From Delftia sp. PS-11 (GTDB taxonomy: Bacteria > Pseudomonadota > Gammaproteobacteria > Burkholderiales > Burkholderiaceae_C), in assembly GCF_029870285.1 (NCBI RefSeq), contig NZ_JACSYA010000023.1, positions 54,029 through 118,028 on the forward strand: DNA of 64,000 bases, in the 5' to 3' direction. Shown in pieces: positions 46,090 to 55,193 of the stretch. A model generated the notes under the pieces. The model worked only from the letters and a program-made list of their open reading frames with translations, did no database searches and had not been told where the DNA came from. The position numbers and the translations under genes were made by a program. Numbering within the stretch: position 1 is the first letter of the stretch; each line of letters opens with the position of its first letter.

Positions 46090-47643
46090 TCAGTATCTGG
46101 GCAAATCGGGGTGGCTGATCTGCCCGCCGCGCACCAGCATCCTGCCGTATTCGGCACAGCGGTGCAGCGTGGGCACCACCTTGCCGGGGTTGAGCAGCGC
46201 CTGCGGGTCGAAGGCGGCCTTGAGCGCGAACATCTGAGCGTTCTCGGCCGTGGTGAACTGCGTGCACATGGAGTTGAGCTTTTCCACGCCTACGCCATGC
46301 TCGCCCGTAACGGTGCCGCCCATGGCCACGCTGGTTTCCAGGATGTCGGCGCCAAACAGTTCGCAGCGGTGCAGCTCGTCGGGGTCGTTGGCATCGAACA
46401 GGATCAGCGGGTGCAGGTTGCCGTCGCCGGCATGAAAGACGTTGGCGCAGCGCAGGCCGTACTTCTTTTCCATGTCCTGGATGGCCAGCAGGATGTCGGC
46501 CAGGCGCTTGCGCGGGATGGTCGAGTCCATGCACATGTAGTCCGGGCTGATGCGGCCGCTGGCGGGAAAGGCGTTCTTGCGCCCGCTCCAGAAGCGCAGG
46601 CGTTCGGCCTCGCTTTCGCTGACGGTGATGGCTGTGGCGCCCGCGCCGCGCAGCACCTCGCTCATGCGGGCGATTTCTTCCTCGACTTCCTCGGGCGTTC
46701 CATCGCTCTCGCACAGCAAGATGGCTTCGGCCGTGAGGTCGTAGCCGGCCTTGACGAAGTCCTCTACAGCCGCTGTCATGGGCTTGTCCATCATCTCCAG
46801 CCCTGCCGGAATGATGCCTGCTGCGATCACGGCGGCCACGGCGTCGCCGGCCTTGCGCACATCGTCGAAGCTGGCCATGATGCAGCGCGCCAGCTGCGGC
46901 TTGGGGATCAGGCGCACGGTGACTTCGGTGGCCACGGCCAGCATGCCCTCGCTGCCGATCAGCACGGCCAGCAGGTCAAAGCCCGGCGTGTCCAGCGCCG
47001 TGGAGCCGAATTCCACAGGCTCGCCTTCGACCGTGAAGCCGCGCACCTTGAGCACGTTGTGCACCGTCAGCCCATACTTGAGGCAGTGCACCCCGCCCGA
47101 GTTTTCGGCCACGTTGCCGCCGATGGTGCAGGCGATCTGGCTGCTGGGGTCGGGCGCGTAGTACAGGCCGAAAGGCGCAGCCGCCTCGCTGATGGCCAGG
47201 TTGCGCACGCCGCACTGCACCACGGCCGTGCGGCTGGCAGGGTCCACCTGCCGGATTTGGTTGAACTTGGCCAGCGACAGCGTCACGCCCATGGGGTGGG
47301 GCAGGGCGCCACCCGACAGTCCGGTGCCGGCGCCGCGCGCGATCACCGGTGCCTGGATCGCATGGCAGGCGCGCAGCACTGCCTGCACCTGGGCCTCGGT
47401 CTCTGGCAGGCAGACCACCAGCGGGCGCTGGCGGTAGGCCGTGAGTCCGTCGCATTCGTAGGGCGTGGTGTCTTCGGCGTTCCACAGCAGCGCATGGGCG
47501 GGCACATGGGGGCTGAGTGCGGCGACGACCTCGGCCTGGCGGCGGGCGCGCTCGGAGGGCGTGGGCTGGCGATGCGCGGCATCGGCTGCGGCCGACGCCA
47601 GTGCGCCTTGGGCGTTGCTGGCTGTGGGGTTGGCGCAAGTCAT
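46090..47643 (-). CDS. glcD: FAD-linked oxidase, glycolate oxidase GlcD/D-lactate dehydrogenase type
   Basis: The 517-aa flavoprotein has the PCMH FAD-binding domain (VIARGAGTGLSGGALPHPMG and SQIACTIGGNVAENSGGVHC) and the VAO C-terminal cap (NVFHAGDGNLHPLILFDAND and TVTGEHGVGVEKL, with the FAD-linked oxidase GEHGVG signature). It should oxidise a D-2-hydroxyacid such as glycolate or D-lactate. The partner genes glcE and glcF are not next to it, so a D-lactate or other 2-hydroxyacid dehydrogenase is equally possible. It follows the LysR gene on the same strand. Confidence 0.87.
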   Translation of the reverse strand: MTCANPTASNAQGALASAAADAAHRQPTPSERARRQAEVVAALSPHVPAHALLWNAEDTTPYECDGLTAYRQRPLVVCLPETEAQVQAVLRACHAIQAPVIARGAGTGLSGGALPHPMGVTLSLAKFNQIRQVDPASRTAVVQCGVRNLAISEAAAPFGLYYAPDPSSQIACTIGGNVAENSGGVHCLKYGLTVHNVLKVRGFTVEGEPVEFGSTALDTPGFDLLAVLIGSEGMLAVATEVTVRLIPKPQLARCIMASFDDVRKAGDAVAAVIAAGIIPAGLEMMDKPMTAAVEDFVKAGYDLTAEAILLCESDGTPEEVEEEIARMSEVLRGAGATAITVSESEAERLRFWSGRKNAFPASGRISPDYMCMDSTIPRKRLADILLAIQDMEKKYGLRCANVFHAGDGNLHPLILFDANDPDELHRCELFGADILETSVAMGGTVTGEHGVGVEKLNSMCTQFTTAENAQMFALKAAFDPQALLNPGKVVPTLHRCAEYGRMLVRGGQISHPDLPRY

Positions 47644-47740
47644 GGAACGTGACTGTAGGCCATGCGGCCCGCTTTGTCGCGGGGGCAGGTGCTGATGTTT
47701 ATTGCAACGGCCCGTGAAATCCGCTGCAATCGGGCCGGCT

Positions 47741-48664
47741 TCAGGAGGCCATCGCCTTTTTCAGCCATTCGGCAAAGGCCGCGCATTCCCAGCGGTCCAT
47801 GGTGCCGGTGCGCCAGCACAGGTAGTGCGCGTGGGGGCTGGCCGTGTCCATGTCGAACAGGCGCACCAGACTGCCGTTGTCCAGCCAGGGCGCGCCCAGC
47901 TTATGGCGCACCAGGGCGATGCCCATGCTGGCGGCGGCGGCGTCGCACATCAGGCCGATGTCGTTGAACTGCGAGCCCTCGTGGGGTTCGGGCCAGTCCA
48001 GTCCGGCCGCGCCAAACCAGGTGCGCCAGGGCTCCAGCGGGCTGCGCAGCAGCGGCATGCCCTCCAGGTCCTCGGGCCTGTCGAAGGGGCCGTGCTCGCG
48101 CAGAAAGCTGGGCGATGCCAGCGGCGTGACGCTGTCGCGCGCCAGCTCGATATGCTCCACGTCCGCGTAGTGGCCGGGGCCGAAGCGCACCATCAGGTCC
48201 GCATCTTCTGCGACCACATCCAGCAGCGGGATGGACACCTGCAGCGCCAGGTCGATTTCGGGATAGGTCTCGGTGAACTGGCGCAGGCGCGGGATCAGGA
48301 TGGCGCGCGCAAAGGTGGGCGTGACGGCCAGCTTGAGCCGCCGCCGCCCCGGCGCTGACGCCGCGCCGGGAAAGCGCTGCAGCGCGCCCAGCCCCTCGCG
48401 GACATGTGCCAGGTAGGCGCTGCCCTCGGTGGTCAGCGAAAAATCCGAACGGCCGAACAGCCGCGTGCCCAGCAGCTGTTCGAGCTGCTTGACGCGGTGG
48501 CTGACGGCGCTGGGCGTGACGCACAGTTCCTCGGCCGTCTGGGTGACGCTGCGCAGCCGCGCCAGTGCCTCGAAAGTGAGCAGACACTGTATGGGCGGAA
48601 TCCGGCGTGCGCCCCCGCCCGCCGGCGTGAATGCGCTTGCTGCCGGGGTGGTCACGGTTGCCAT
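47741..48664 (-). CDS. LysR-family transcriptional regulator (GcvA-like)
   Basis: The 307-aa regulator has an N-terminal LysR helix-turn-helix (LTFEALARLRSVTQTAEELC, then VTPSAVSHRVKQLEQLLGTR and LFGRSDFSLTTEG) and a substrate-binding domain. The PIQCLLTFEALARLRSVTQTA pattern and C-terminal HAHYLCWRTGTMDRWECAAF resemble GcvA-type regulators. It sits between purU and the GlcD-like gene on the same strand. Both neighbours touch one-carbon/C2 metabolism, which is consistent with control by glycine or glyoxylate-related signals, but this is inference. Confidence 0.88.
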   Translation of the reverse strand: MATVTTPAASAFTPAGGGARRIPPIQCLLTFEALARLRSVTQTAEELCVTPSAVSHRVKQLEQLLGTRLFGRSDFSLTTEGSAYLAHVREGLGALQRFPGAASAPGRRRLKLAVTPTFARAILIPRLRQFTETYPEIDLALQVSIPLLDVVAEDADLMVRFGPGHYADVEHIELARDSVTPLASPSFLREHGPFDRPEDLEGMPLLRSPLEPWRTWFGAAGLDWPEPHEGSQFNDIGLMCDAAAASMGIALVRHKLGAPWLDNGSLVRLFDMDTASPHAHYLCWRTGTMDRWECAAFAEWLKKAMAS

Positions 48665-48683
48665 GGCGGGTCTGCGCCAGGCG

Positions 48684-49532
48684 TCAGCGGAAGATCACGG
48701 TCTTGTGGCCGTTGAGGATGACGCGGTGCTCGCTGTGCCACTTCACGGCGCGGGCCAGCACCTGGCTTTCGGTGTCGCGGCCACGGGCGGTCAGATCCTC
48801 GACGGTGTCGGTGTGGTCGGCGCGGGCCACGTCCTGCTCGATGATCGGGCCTTCGTCGAGGTCGGCCGTCACATAGTGGGCGGTGGCGCCGATCAGCTTC
48901 ACGCCACGGTCATGGGCCTGGTAGTAGGGCTTGGCACCCTTGAAGCTGGGCAGGAAGCTGTGGTGGATGTTGATCGCGCGGCCCGCCAGCTTGGCGCACA
49001 GGTCGTTGGACAGCACCTGCATGTAGCGGGCCAGCACCACGAGTTCGGCGCCTTCGGCTTCGATGATCTCGAACTGCTTCGCTTCGGCCTGCGCCTTGGT
49101 CGCTGCCGTGACAGGGATATGGTGGAAAGGGATGTTGTAGCTGGCTGCCAGTTGGTAGAACTCGCGGTGGTTGCTGATGATGGCGCGGATGTCCACGGGC
49201 AGCAGGCCGCTTTTCCAGCGGAACAGCAGATCGTTGAGGCAGTGGCCTTCCTTGCTGACCATCAGGACGGTCTTCATGGCCTCGTCCTTGGCGTGCAGGC
49301 GCCACTTCATCTGGTACTGGCCTGCCAGGTCGGCCAGCGCCGCCTTCAAGGCAGCAGGGTCGCAGCCATTGCATGCAAACTGCACGCGCATGAAGAAAAG
49401 GCCGGTGGCCTGGTCGTTATACTGCGCGGCTTCTTCAATGTTGCCGCCCTGTTCGAGCAAAAAGCCCGAAACGGCATGTACCAGACCGAGCCGGTCGGGG
49501 CACGAAAGGGTAAGAATATAGGCTTGGGTCAT
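48684..49532 (-). CDS. purU: Formyltetrahydrofolate deformylase
   Basis: The 282-aa enzyme has an N-terminal ACT domain (YILTLSCPDRLGLVHAVSGF) and a formyltransferase-like catalytic domain with AINIHHSFLPSFKGAKPYYQ, HDRGVKLIGATAHYVTADLD and EGPIIEQDV. The N/H/D catalytic residues are in the NIHHSFLPSF and HYVTADLD segments. It hydrolyses 10-formyl-THF to formate and THF, balancing one-carbon pools; the ACT domain senses glycine/methionine in E. coli. The ATG at 49530-49532 gives the usual length. Confidence 0.94.
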   Translation of the reverse strand: MTQAYILTLSCPDRLGLVHAVSGFLLEQGGNIEEAAQYNDQATGLFFMRVQFACNGCDPAALKAALADLAGQYQMKWRLHAKDEAMKTVLMVSKEGHCLNDLLFRWKSGLLPVDIRAIISNHREFYQLAASYNIPFHHIPVTAATKAQAEAKQFEIIEAEGAELVVLARYMQVLSNDLCAKLAGRAINIHHSFLPSFKGAKPYYQAHDRGVKLIGATAHYVTADLDEGPIIEQDVARADHTDTVEDLTARGRDTESQVLARAVKWHSEHRVILNGHKTVIFR

Positions 49533-49594
49533 AGCGGCGCCATTGTCGCAGCATGGACGCGACCCTGCGGACATTGACTGTTCTGAGGAACCAC

Positions 49595-51925
49595 ATGCAA
49601 GATCAGGGAACGCGTCCCCGAATATCACTCAGGGGAGCCATAGCCCTGTATATCTGTACCGGGCTGCTGGGGCTGTGCGCCGTGCGCTGGCTGCTGGACT
49701 GGCTGCAGCTGTCGCCTGGCCAGTCCTGGGGCTTTGGCCTGCTGGCCATGGCACTGTGGCTGCTGGCCACAGCATTGGCTGCCACAGCATTGGCTGCCAC
49801 AGGCCCGCTGGCGCGCATGCGCCGCGCCGACGGTGTGCATACGCAATCGGTACAGGAGCTGGCGCTGTTGGCCCGCCATGCCCCCGCAGGTATGGCGCAA
49901 GTCCTGCTGGGCGGCGCCCGCATCGGCTGGGCCAACGAACGCCTGGCTGGATGGCTGGGCCGCAGCGCCGAGTCGCTGCAAGGCGAGGATTTCCGCCAGC
50001 TCGTGCCGCCGGACGACCCGCAGGAGACGCTGCGCCTGTTCGACGCGCTGATTGCCGGGCATATTGACAGCTTCCAGGTGCAGCGCCGCTGCGTACATGC
50101 CGGCACAGGCCAGATCACGCCTGTGCTGTGCACTGCCAGTCTGGTCGATCCGCACAGCCCCGGGCCTGCCACCATGGTCTGCGTATTGCAGGATCTGGGC
50201 GCGCTGCTGGGCGCGCGGGCCGCGTTGGCCGATGAGCGCCAGCGCCTGGCGGCCACCGTGGTGGACAACACGATTGAGGGGGTGGTGGTCACCGATGCCC
50301 ACAGCCGCATCCTGTCTGTCAACAGCGCTTTCACGCGACTGATGGGCTACACGGAAGAGGAGATGCTGGGCAAGACGCCGCGCATGTTCAAGTCCGGCCG
50401 CCACGACCAGGCGTTCTACGACGCCATGTGGGCCAGCATGAGCACCACGGGCCACTGGCAGGGCGAAATCTGGAACCGCCGCAAGAGTGGTGAGATTTTC
50501 CCCGAGCACATGTCGCTGAGTGCCGTCAAGGATGCGACTGGCGCGGTGACGCACTACGTATGCATGTTCACCGACATCTCGGCGGAGAAGGCGCGCGAGG
50601 CCCAGCTGGAGTTTCTGGCCCACCGCGACATGCTGACCGGACTGCCCAACCGGGCGCGCTTTGCAGCGCTGCTGGGCGATGCCGTGGCGGAAGCCGCTGC
50701 CGCAGGCTCCGCGCTGGCCGTGATGCTGATCAACATCGACCGCTTCAAGGATGTCAACGACAGCTATGGCCATGCCATCGGCGACCAGGTGCTGCGCCAT
50801 ATCGCCGCCCGTGTCCATGACTCGCTGGGCGAAGATGGCGTCATCGGGCGCATGGCGGGCGACGAGCTGGCCGTGCTGTTCAAGGGCGTGGGCGAGCGTG
50901 GCGAGGCCATTGCCCGTGCGCGCCACCTGATCGCTGCGGCCGGCCAGCCCTGGCGCTCTCCCGATGGGCTGTCTGTGGTGGCGGGTGTCAGCGTTGGCAT
51001 CTGCATGTACCCTGCCCATGCTGACAATGCGCAGGATCTGCTGCAGGGCGCCCATGCGGCCGTCTACGGCGCCAAATCGCGCAGCGGGCGCGCCTGGTGC
51101 TTCTTCCAGGAGGACATGACCCATGCTGCCCGCGAGCGACTGGCTCTGGAGGCCCGGCTGCGCCAGGCGCTGGACCTGGGCCACCTGCGCCTGTATTTCC
51201 AGCCGCAGATCGATCTGGGCACAGGCCGCCTCGTGGGGGCCGAGGCCCTGGTGCGCTGGCTGGACCCCGAGGAGGGTCTGATCTCCCCGGCACGCTTCAT
51301 TCCTGTGGCAGAAAGTTCGGGCGTGATCGGCCCGCTGGGCCTGTGGGTGCTGCGCGAAGCCTGTGCTATGGGACAGCGCTGGCGCGAGCAAGGCCTTCCC
51401 GAGATGACGATTGCCGTCAATGTCTCGCTGCACCAGTTCCTGCTGACCGACATTGCGGGCGCCACGGCCGATGCGCTGGCGGCCACAGGATTTCCGCCGC
51501 ACTGCCTGGAGCTGGAGATCACCGAGAGTGCGCTGGCCGAGCGCCCCGAGGAGGCGATGGCCGTGATGCGCCGTCTGCGCGCCCAGGGCCTGCGCCTGGC
51601 CATCGACGACTTCGGCACGGGCTACTCGTCGCTGGCCCACCTCAAGCGCTTCCCGCTGGACCTGCTCAAGATCGACCAGGGCTTCATCCGCGACATCCCG
51701 CACAGTGCCGATGACATGGCCATCAGTGGCTCGGTGATCGCGCTGGGCCATGCCATGGGCCTGAAGGTGCTGGCCGAGGGGGTGGAAACACGCGAGCAGC
51801 TGGAGTTTCTGCGCAGCAAGGGCTGCGACCACTTCCAGGGCTACCTGTGCAGCCGGCCCCTGCCTGCCGAGGATTTCGGCCAATGGGTGCAGGACATGCA
51901 GGGCCAGTGCCCGGCCGTGCCCTGA
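49595..51925 (+). CDS. Membrane PAS-GGDEF-EAL protein (c-di-GMP turnover)
   Basis: The 776-aa protein has two N-terminal membrane helices (residues about 12-60), a PAS-like region and a clear PAS domain with PAC (TIEGVVVTDAHSRILSVNSA to YVCMFTDISAEKAREAQ). A diguanylate-cyclase domain and an EAL domain follow. The GGDEF site reads AGDEL, so cyclase activity is uncertain. The EAL domain keeps EALVRW (near residue 548), NVS, ELEITES, DDFGTGYSSL, KIDQGF and EGVET, as in active phosphodiesterases. It should break down c-di-GMP in response to a PAS signal. GAGG lies 6 nt before ATG 49595; an ATG at 49553 is a weaker choice. Confidence 0.9.
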   Translation: MQDQGTRPRISLRGAIALYICTGLLGLCAVRWLLDWLQLSPGQSWGFGLLAMALWLLATALAATALAATGPLARMRRADGVHTQSVQELALLARHAPAGMAQVLLGGARIGWANERLAGWLGRSAESLQGEDFRQLVPPDDPQETLRLFDALIAGHIDSFQVQRRCVHAGTGQITPVLCTASLVDPHSPGPATMVCVLQDLGALLGARAALADERQRLAATVVDNTIEGVVVTDAHSRILSVNSAFTRLMGYTEEEMLGKTPRMFKSGRHDQAFYDAMWASMSTTGHWQGEIWNRRKSGEIFPEHMSLSAVKDATGAVTHYVCMFTDISAEKAREAQLEFLAHRDMLTGLPNRARFAALLGDAVAEAAAAGSALAVMLINIDRFKDVNDSYGHAIGDQVLRHIAARVHDSLGEDGVIGRMAGDELAVLFKGVGERGEAIARARHLIAAAGQPWRSPDGLSVVAGVSVGICMYPAHADNAQDLLQGAHAAVYGAKSRSGRAWCFFQEDMTHAARERLALEARLRQALDLGHLRLYFQPQIDLGTGRLVGAEALVRWLDPEEGLISPARFIPVAESSGVIGPLGLWVLREACAMGQRWREQGLPEMTIAVNVSLHQFLLTDIAGATADALAATGFPPHCLELEITESALAERPEEAMAVMRRLRAQGLRLAIDDFGTGYSSLAHLKRFPLDLLKIDQGFIRDIPHSADDMAISGSVIALGHAMGLKVLAEGVETREQLEFLRSKGCDHFQGYLCSRPLPAEDFGQWVQDMQGQCPAVP

Positions 51926-51934
51926 GCAGGGCTT

Positions 51935-52792
51935 TCAGCTGGCGTCCGCGCGCGGCGCCGGAGGGTTTCTGAAGCGCTCGCGCAGCTCGGCGCAATGGTC
52001 CTTTTCCAGCAGGGGCTCGGTGCGCTGCAGCCAGTCGGCATCTCCCCCCTGGGTGAATTGCTCGGTTCCCGACTGGGCAATGGCCACCTTGGCGCCGGCA
52101 GTGGCAGGCAGCCAGGTCGGAATGCCCACGCTGCGCAGCACATGGCCTCGGCCAGCCACCAGCAGCACGCTCTTGCCCGGCTGCATGGCGCTGAGCGCGG
52201 CCTGCGCAAGGCTGGCATCACGCGCCAGCTGCACACGGGCCATTGCGGGCAGCTGACTCTCGGGCAGCAGGCCGCAGTGGCCATCGCGGATGGCATTGAG
52301 CTGGCGCTGCCAGCCTGCCGCTGGCAGGTGGGCATCCAGTTTTTCGTCGCGCATGGCCTCGCCCATGGCGGTGCGCGGCAGGTTGCCGCCCAGCACCGGA
52401 ACGCCCGCGCGCACTGCCGCCATCACCACGCCACGGTAGCGCTGCCAGGGCCAGGCGGCCTCATGCCAGCGCAGCGCCTGCTGCACATCCTCCTCGCCGG
52501 CATCGCTGCGCAGCGTGGCGGTCGATGCCGCACGTGGCGCCATCTCGATGACCAGAGCGGCCAGGCGGCCCTGTGCAGCCAGCTGCTCCACGCTGGATTG
52601 CTGCCATGCCTGGTGTGCCGGGGCATCGTGCTGCTCGCCCAGCAGCACGATGGAGGCATCGGGCCATGCCTGAAGCTGCTCGTTCCAGTTGCGTGCGGCA
52701 TCTCCTTTGCTGGCGCAGCCAGCCAGGGCGGCGGCCAGCAGACTGGTGGCTGCCAGGCAGCGGAGGCGAAGGTGCGTGCGTGGATTGGGCAT
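51935..52792 (-). CDS. ChaN-family lipoprotein
   Basis: The 285-aa protein has a lipoprotein signal with lipobox AALAGC (Cys26) and a ChaN fold: IVLLGEQHDAPAHQAWQQSS, ALVIEMAPR and VLLVAGRGHVLRSVGIPTWL. ChaN homologues bind haem or take part in iron uptake; the first motif carries the Glu/His pair of the family. It is the last gene of the siderophore operon, 69 nt after the permease gene, and convergent with the EAL gene. An iron- or haem-related role is supported by context. Confidence 0.88.
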   Translation of the reverse strand: MPNPRTHLRLRCLAATSLLAAALAGCASKGDAARNWNEQLQAWPDASIVLLGEQHDAPAHQAWQQSSVEQLAAQGRLAALVIEMAPRAASTATLRSDAGEEDVQQALRWHEAAWPWQRYRGVVMAAVRAGVPVLGGNLPRTAMGEAMRDEKLDAHLPAAGWQRQLNAIRDGHCGLLPESQLPAMARVQLARDASLAQAALSAMQPGKSVLLVAGRGHVLRSVGIPTWLPATAGAKVAIAQSGTEQFTQGGDADWLQRTEPLLEKDHCAELRERFRNPPAPRADAS

Positions 52793-52861
52793 CCTTACAT
52801 GCTAAACACCACGCGTGCCAGCGCCTGCATAGGCCCTGCGTGCGGTGGGGGCAGTGTGCAG

Positions 52862-54112
52862 TCAGTCTTGCCCAGTGCTGCTTTGCGCGGCCCACCCATC
52901 GCCCGCGCAGCGCCACGCCCACAGCCAGGCCAGCGTGGCGGCCGCTGCCAGGCCTGCCAGCATGGCCGCCGCGCCCATGGCGTCCATCGCCACGCCTGCT
53001 GCCAGCGGCACCAGCATGCGGCTGGCCGCGAACAGGCTGGCCTGCAGGCCGTAGTCGAAAGCCTGCCAGCGTGGCCGTGCGAACTGCATCATCAGGCCGA
53101 AAAGGCAGGCCGAGGAGGCGCCCATGGCCGCTGCCACGCAAACCACGGCGGTGACCAATCCGGGGGGCGGGCCACCGGCCGCGATGACGGTGGCCAGCAA
53201 GGCCAGCGCCATCACATTGCAGCCCGCGTACAGGGGCAGGGCGCGCTGCATGCCCAGGCGGCGTGTGAGTGAGGCCGATGCTGCAGCCGCCAGCGCGGCC
53301 ACCACGCCGCCGCCCATGCCCGCCAGCAGGGCGGCCTGGGCGGGGGCAAAGCCGTGGTCCAGCATCAGCGGCTTCAGGTAGAACCAGGCCGCGCCGATGA
53401 AGGGAAAGCCGCTGACCAGCACCAGGGTCCAGCGCCAGGCGCCGGGCTGGGCGCCATAGCCACGGACCATGGCGGCCAGGCCTTCGCGCGCTGGAGCCTG
53501 TGCACCGGATGGCACGTCGTTCGGCTCGCTGCCAACGATGCACGCCAGCAGCAAGGTGCCCAGGGCCAGCGCACCGGCCAGGCAGAGAAAGGGCGCGCGC
53601 CAGCCCCATTTCACCTGCATCAGCAGCATCATCCCGCCGCCCACGATGGCGCCCAGCGACAGCGCCGCCGCACGCACGCCGCCGGCGCGCATGCGTTCCT
53701 CGGGCGGCAGCAGGCGGATGGCCAGGGCGCTGACGGGGATGTCGGCCCAGGTCGCGGCCAGCGCGGCCGCGCTGGCCAGGCCAAACAGCCAGGCGCGCTC
53801 GGCCAGCAGCTCCTGCCAGCCCAGGGCCAGCAGCACGGCTGCATAGCCCAGGCACAGCGCCAGGCCCCAGGCGCGGTAGCGTGATCCGCCCGTGGCGCTG
53901 CGTGCCTCCACGGGCGCGGCCAGTGCGAACTTGATCAGCGCGGGCAGGCCCGCGAGCTGGAACAGGCCAATCGCCGTGCCCGACCAGCCATGCTGGCGCA
54001 GCACCAGCGGCAGACCCAGCCACAGATAGACGCTGGGCGCCGTCAGCGCCAGATGCAGCCAGCCAAACAGGGCCTGCAGCAGCCAGGCAGGGCGTGGTGC
54101 CGGCGCACTCAT
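52862..54112 (-). CDS. MFS transporter, RhtX/FptX siderophore-import type
   Basis: The 416-aa inner-membrane protein has 12 predicted helices. The start resembles RhtX/FptX permeases: LLQALFGWLHLALTAPSVYL, LVLRQHGWSGTAIGLFQLAG and LPALIKFALAAPVE. These proteins bring ferric siderophores (rhizobactin, pyochelin) into the cytoplasm without an ABC transporter. Its ATG overlaps the methyltransferase stop by 4 nt. AmpG-like permeases share the fold, but the TonB receptor and PchR-like neighbours favour siderophore import. Confidence 0.86.
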   Translation of the reverse strand: MSAPAPRPAWLLQALFGWLHLALTAPSVYLWLGLPLVLRQHGWSGTAIGLFQLAGLPALIKFALAAPVEARSATGGSRYRAWGLALCLGYAAVLLALGWQELLAERAWLFGLASAAALAATWADIPVSALAIRLLPPEERMRAGGVRAAALSLGAIVGGGMMLLMQVKWGWRAPFLCLAGALALGTLLLACIVGSEPNDVPSGAQAPAREGLAAMVRGYGAQPGAWRWTLVLVSGFPFIGAAWFYLKPLMLDHGFAPAQAALLAGMGGGVVAALAAAASASLTRRLGMQRALPLYAGCNVMALALLATVIAAGGPPPGLVTAVVCVAAAMGASSACLFGLMMQFARPRWQAFDYGLQASLFAASRMLVPLAAGVAMDAMGAAAMLAGLAAAATLAWLWAWRCAGDGWAAQSSTGQD

Positions 54113-55170
54113 GCCGCGGCCTTGCGCGCCACGAGCACGGCCAGCGGCGCCATCGGGAAATCATGAGCTTCGATGCGGTCGATGCGCTCGAAGCCGGCCT
54201 GTGCCAGCAGTTCTTCCAGCACGCCGCGCCGCGTCACGCTGCGGCCCAGCAGGCGCATGGGCAGGTAGTAGGGCAGGGTGCGCAGCGCGGCCTCGGGCGT
54301 TTCCTGCACTTCGGCATGGGCGCAGACGAAGACGCCGCCCGGCGCGAGGGCGCCGAAGACCTTGGTGAGCACGGCGGCCGCATCGGGCACGAAATGCAGC
54401 ACCGAGGAGCACCAGACCAGTCCGTAGCCAGTGCCGATATCGTCCCGTGCCAGATCACCGCCCAGCGCGGTAAAGCGCTGCGACAGCCGCGCTTGCTGCG
54501 CATTGTGCGCGGCCACGGCCACGGCCTCGGGCCAGTCGAAGACGCTGGCCTGCAGCGCAGGCTGCTGGCGCAGCAGGGCCAGGGCAATCCAGCCGGGGCC
54601 GCCGCCCAGGTCCAGCATGCGGTGTGCTGTGGCGGCCTCGGGCACCTGCTGCAGCACACGCAGCGCGGCGGGCACGCTGATGGCGCGCTGTTCCTGGCCG
54701 ATCTGGGCGCGTGCGGCAGCCGCCCAGCCTTCGGCACTGCCTGTGGCCATGGGGGCGCCGGACGCCGCGCCCTCGCCCGCAGGCCCGTGCGCAACCAGGC
54801 CACGCAGCCGCTCGGATGAATGCCGCAGCGAACGCAGCCGGAACAGCCAGGCCGCGCCGCAGGTCTCGGGCGATGCGCTGTGCAGGTAGCGCAGCGCATC
54901 GGGGGCCAGCAGGTAGCTTTCGGGCAGGGCTGTGCCGCGCTGCAGCAGGCCCATGGCCCACAGCAGCTCCAGCCAGTGCGCGGTGTTGGCTTCGTGCCAG
55001 CCCTGGGCCTGGGCCAGTTCGGCCGCCGTGTGCGGCGTGGCAAGGCGGTCCAGCGCGCCCGATTCCAGCGCCAGTGCCAGGGCCTCTGCCTGCACCTGTG
55101 CGGCCGCGAGGTTCCACAGCGGCTGCAGGGCATGGCCTGCGGTGGCGTGATCGGTATGGTGAGTCGTCAT
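54109..55170 (-). CDS. SAM-dependent methyltransferase (O-methyltransferase-like)
   Basis: The 353-aa enzyme has an N-terminal winged-helix dimerisation region (LPHTAAELAQAQGWHEANT-like) and a class I SAM-binding domain with motif I MLDLGGGPGWIALALL and the later WCSSVLHFVPDAAAVLTKVF and ALAPGGVFVCAHAEVQETP. CAGGAAACTGCC precedes the ATG at 55168-55170. It lies between the TonB receptor and the permease. No siderophore synthesis gene is present, so it may modify an imported siderophore or a breakdown product. This is inference; the substrate is unknown. Confidence 0.85.
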   Translation of the reverse strand: MTTHHTDHATAGHALQPLWNLAAAQVQAEALALALESGALDRLATPHTAAELAQAQGWHEANTAHWLELLWAMGLLQRGTALPESYLLAPDALRYLHSASPETCGAAWLFRLRSLRHSSERLRGLVAHGPAGEGAASGAPMATGSAEGWAAAARAQIGQEQRAISVPAALRVLQQVPEAATAHRMLDLGGGPGWIALALLRQQPALQASVFDWPEAVAVAAHNAQQARLSQRFTALGGDLARDDIGTGYGLVWCSSVLHFVPDAAAVLTKVFGALAPGGVFVCAHAEVQETPEAALRTLPYYLPMRLLGRSVTRRGVLEELLAQAGFERIDRIEAHDFPMAPLAVLVARKAAA

Positions 55171-55193
55171 GGCAGTTTCCTGGTGTATGTGTT

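Noticed and set aside
49768..49802. 15-bp tandem duplication in the EAL-protein gene (ALAAT repeated)
   Set aside because: It lies in the second membrane helix, keeps the frame and looks like ordinary slippage.
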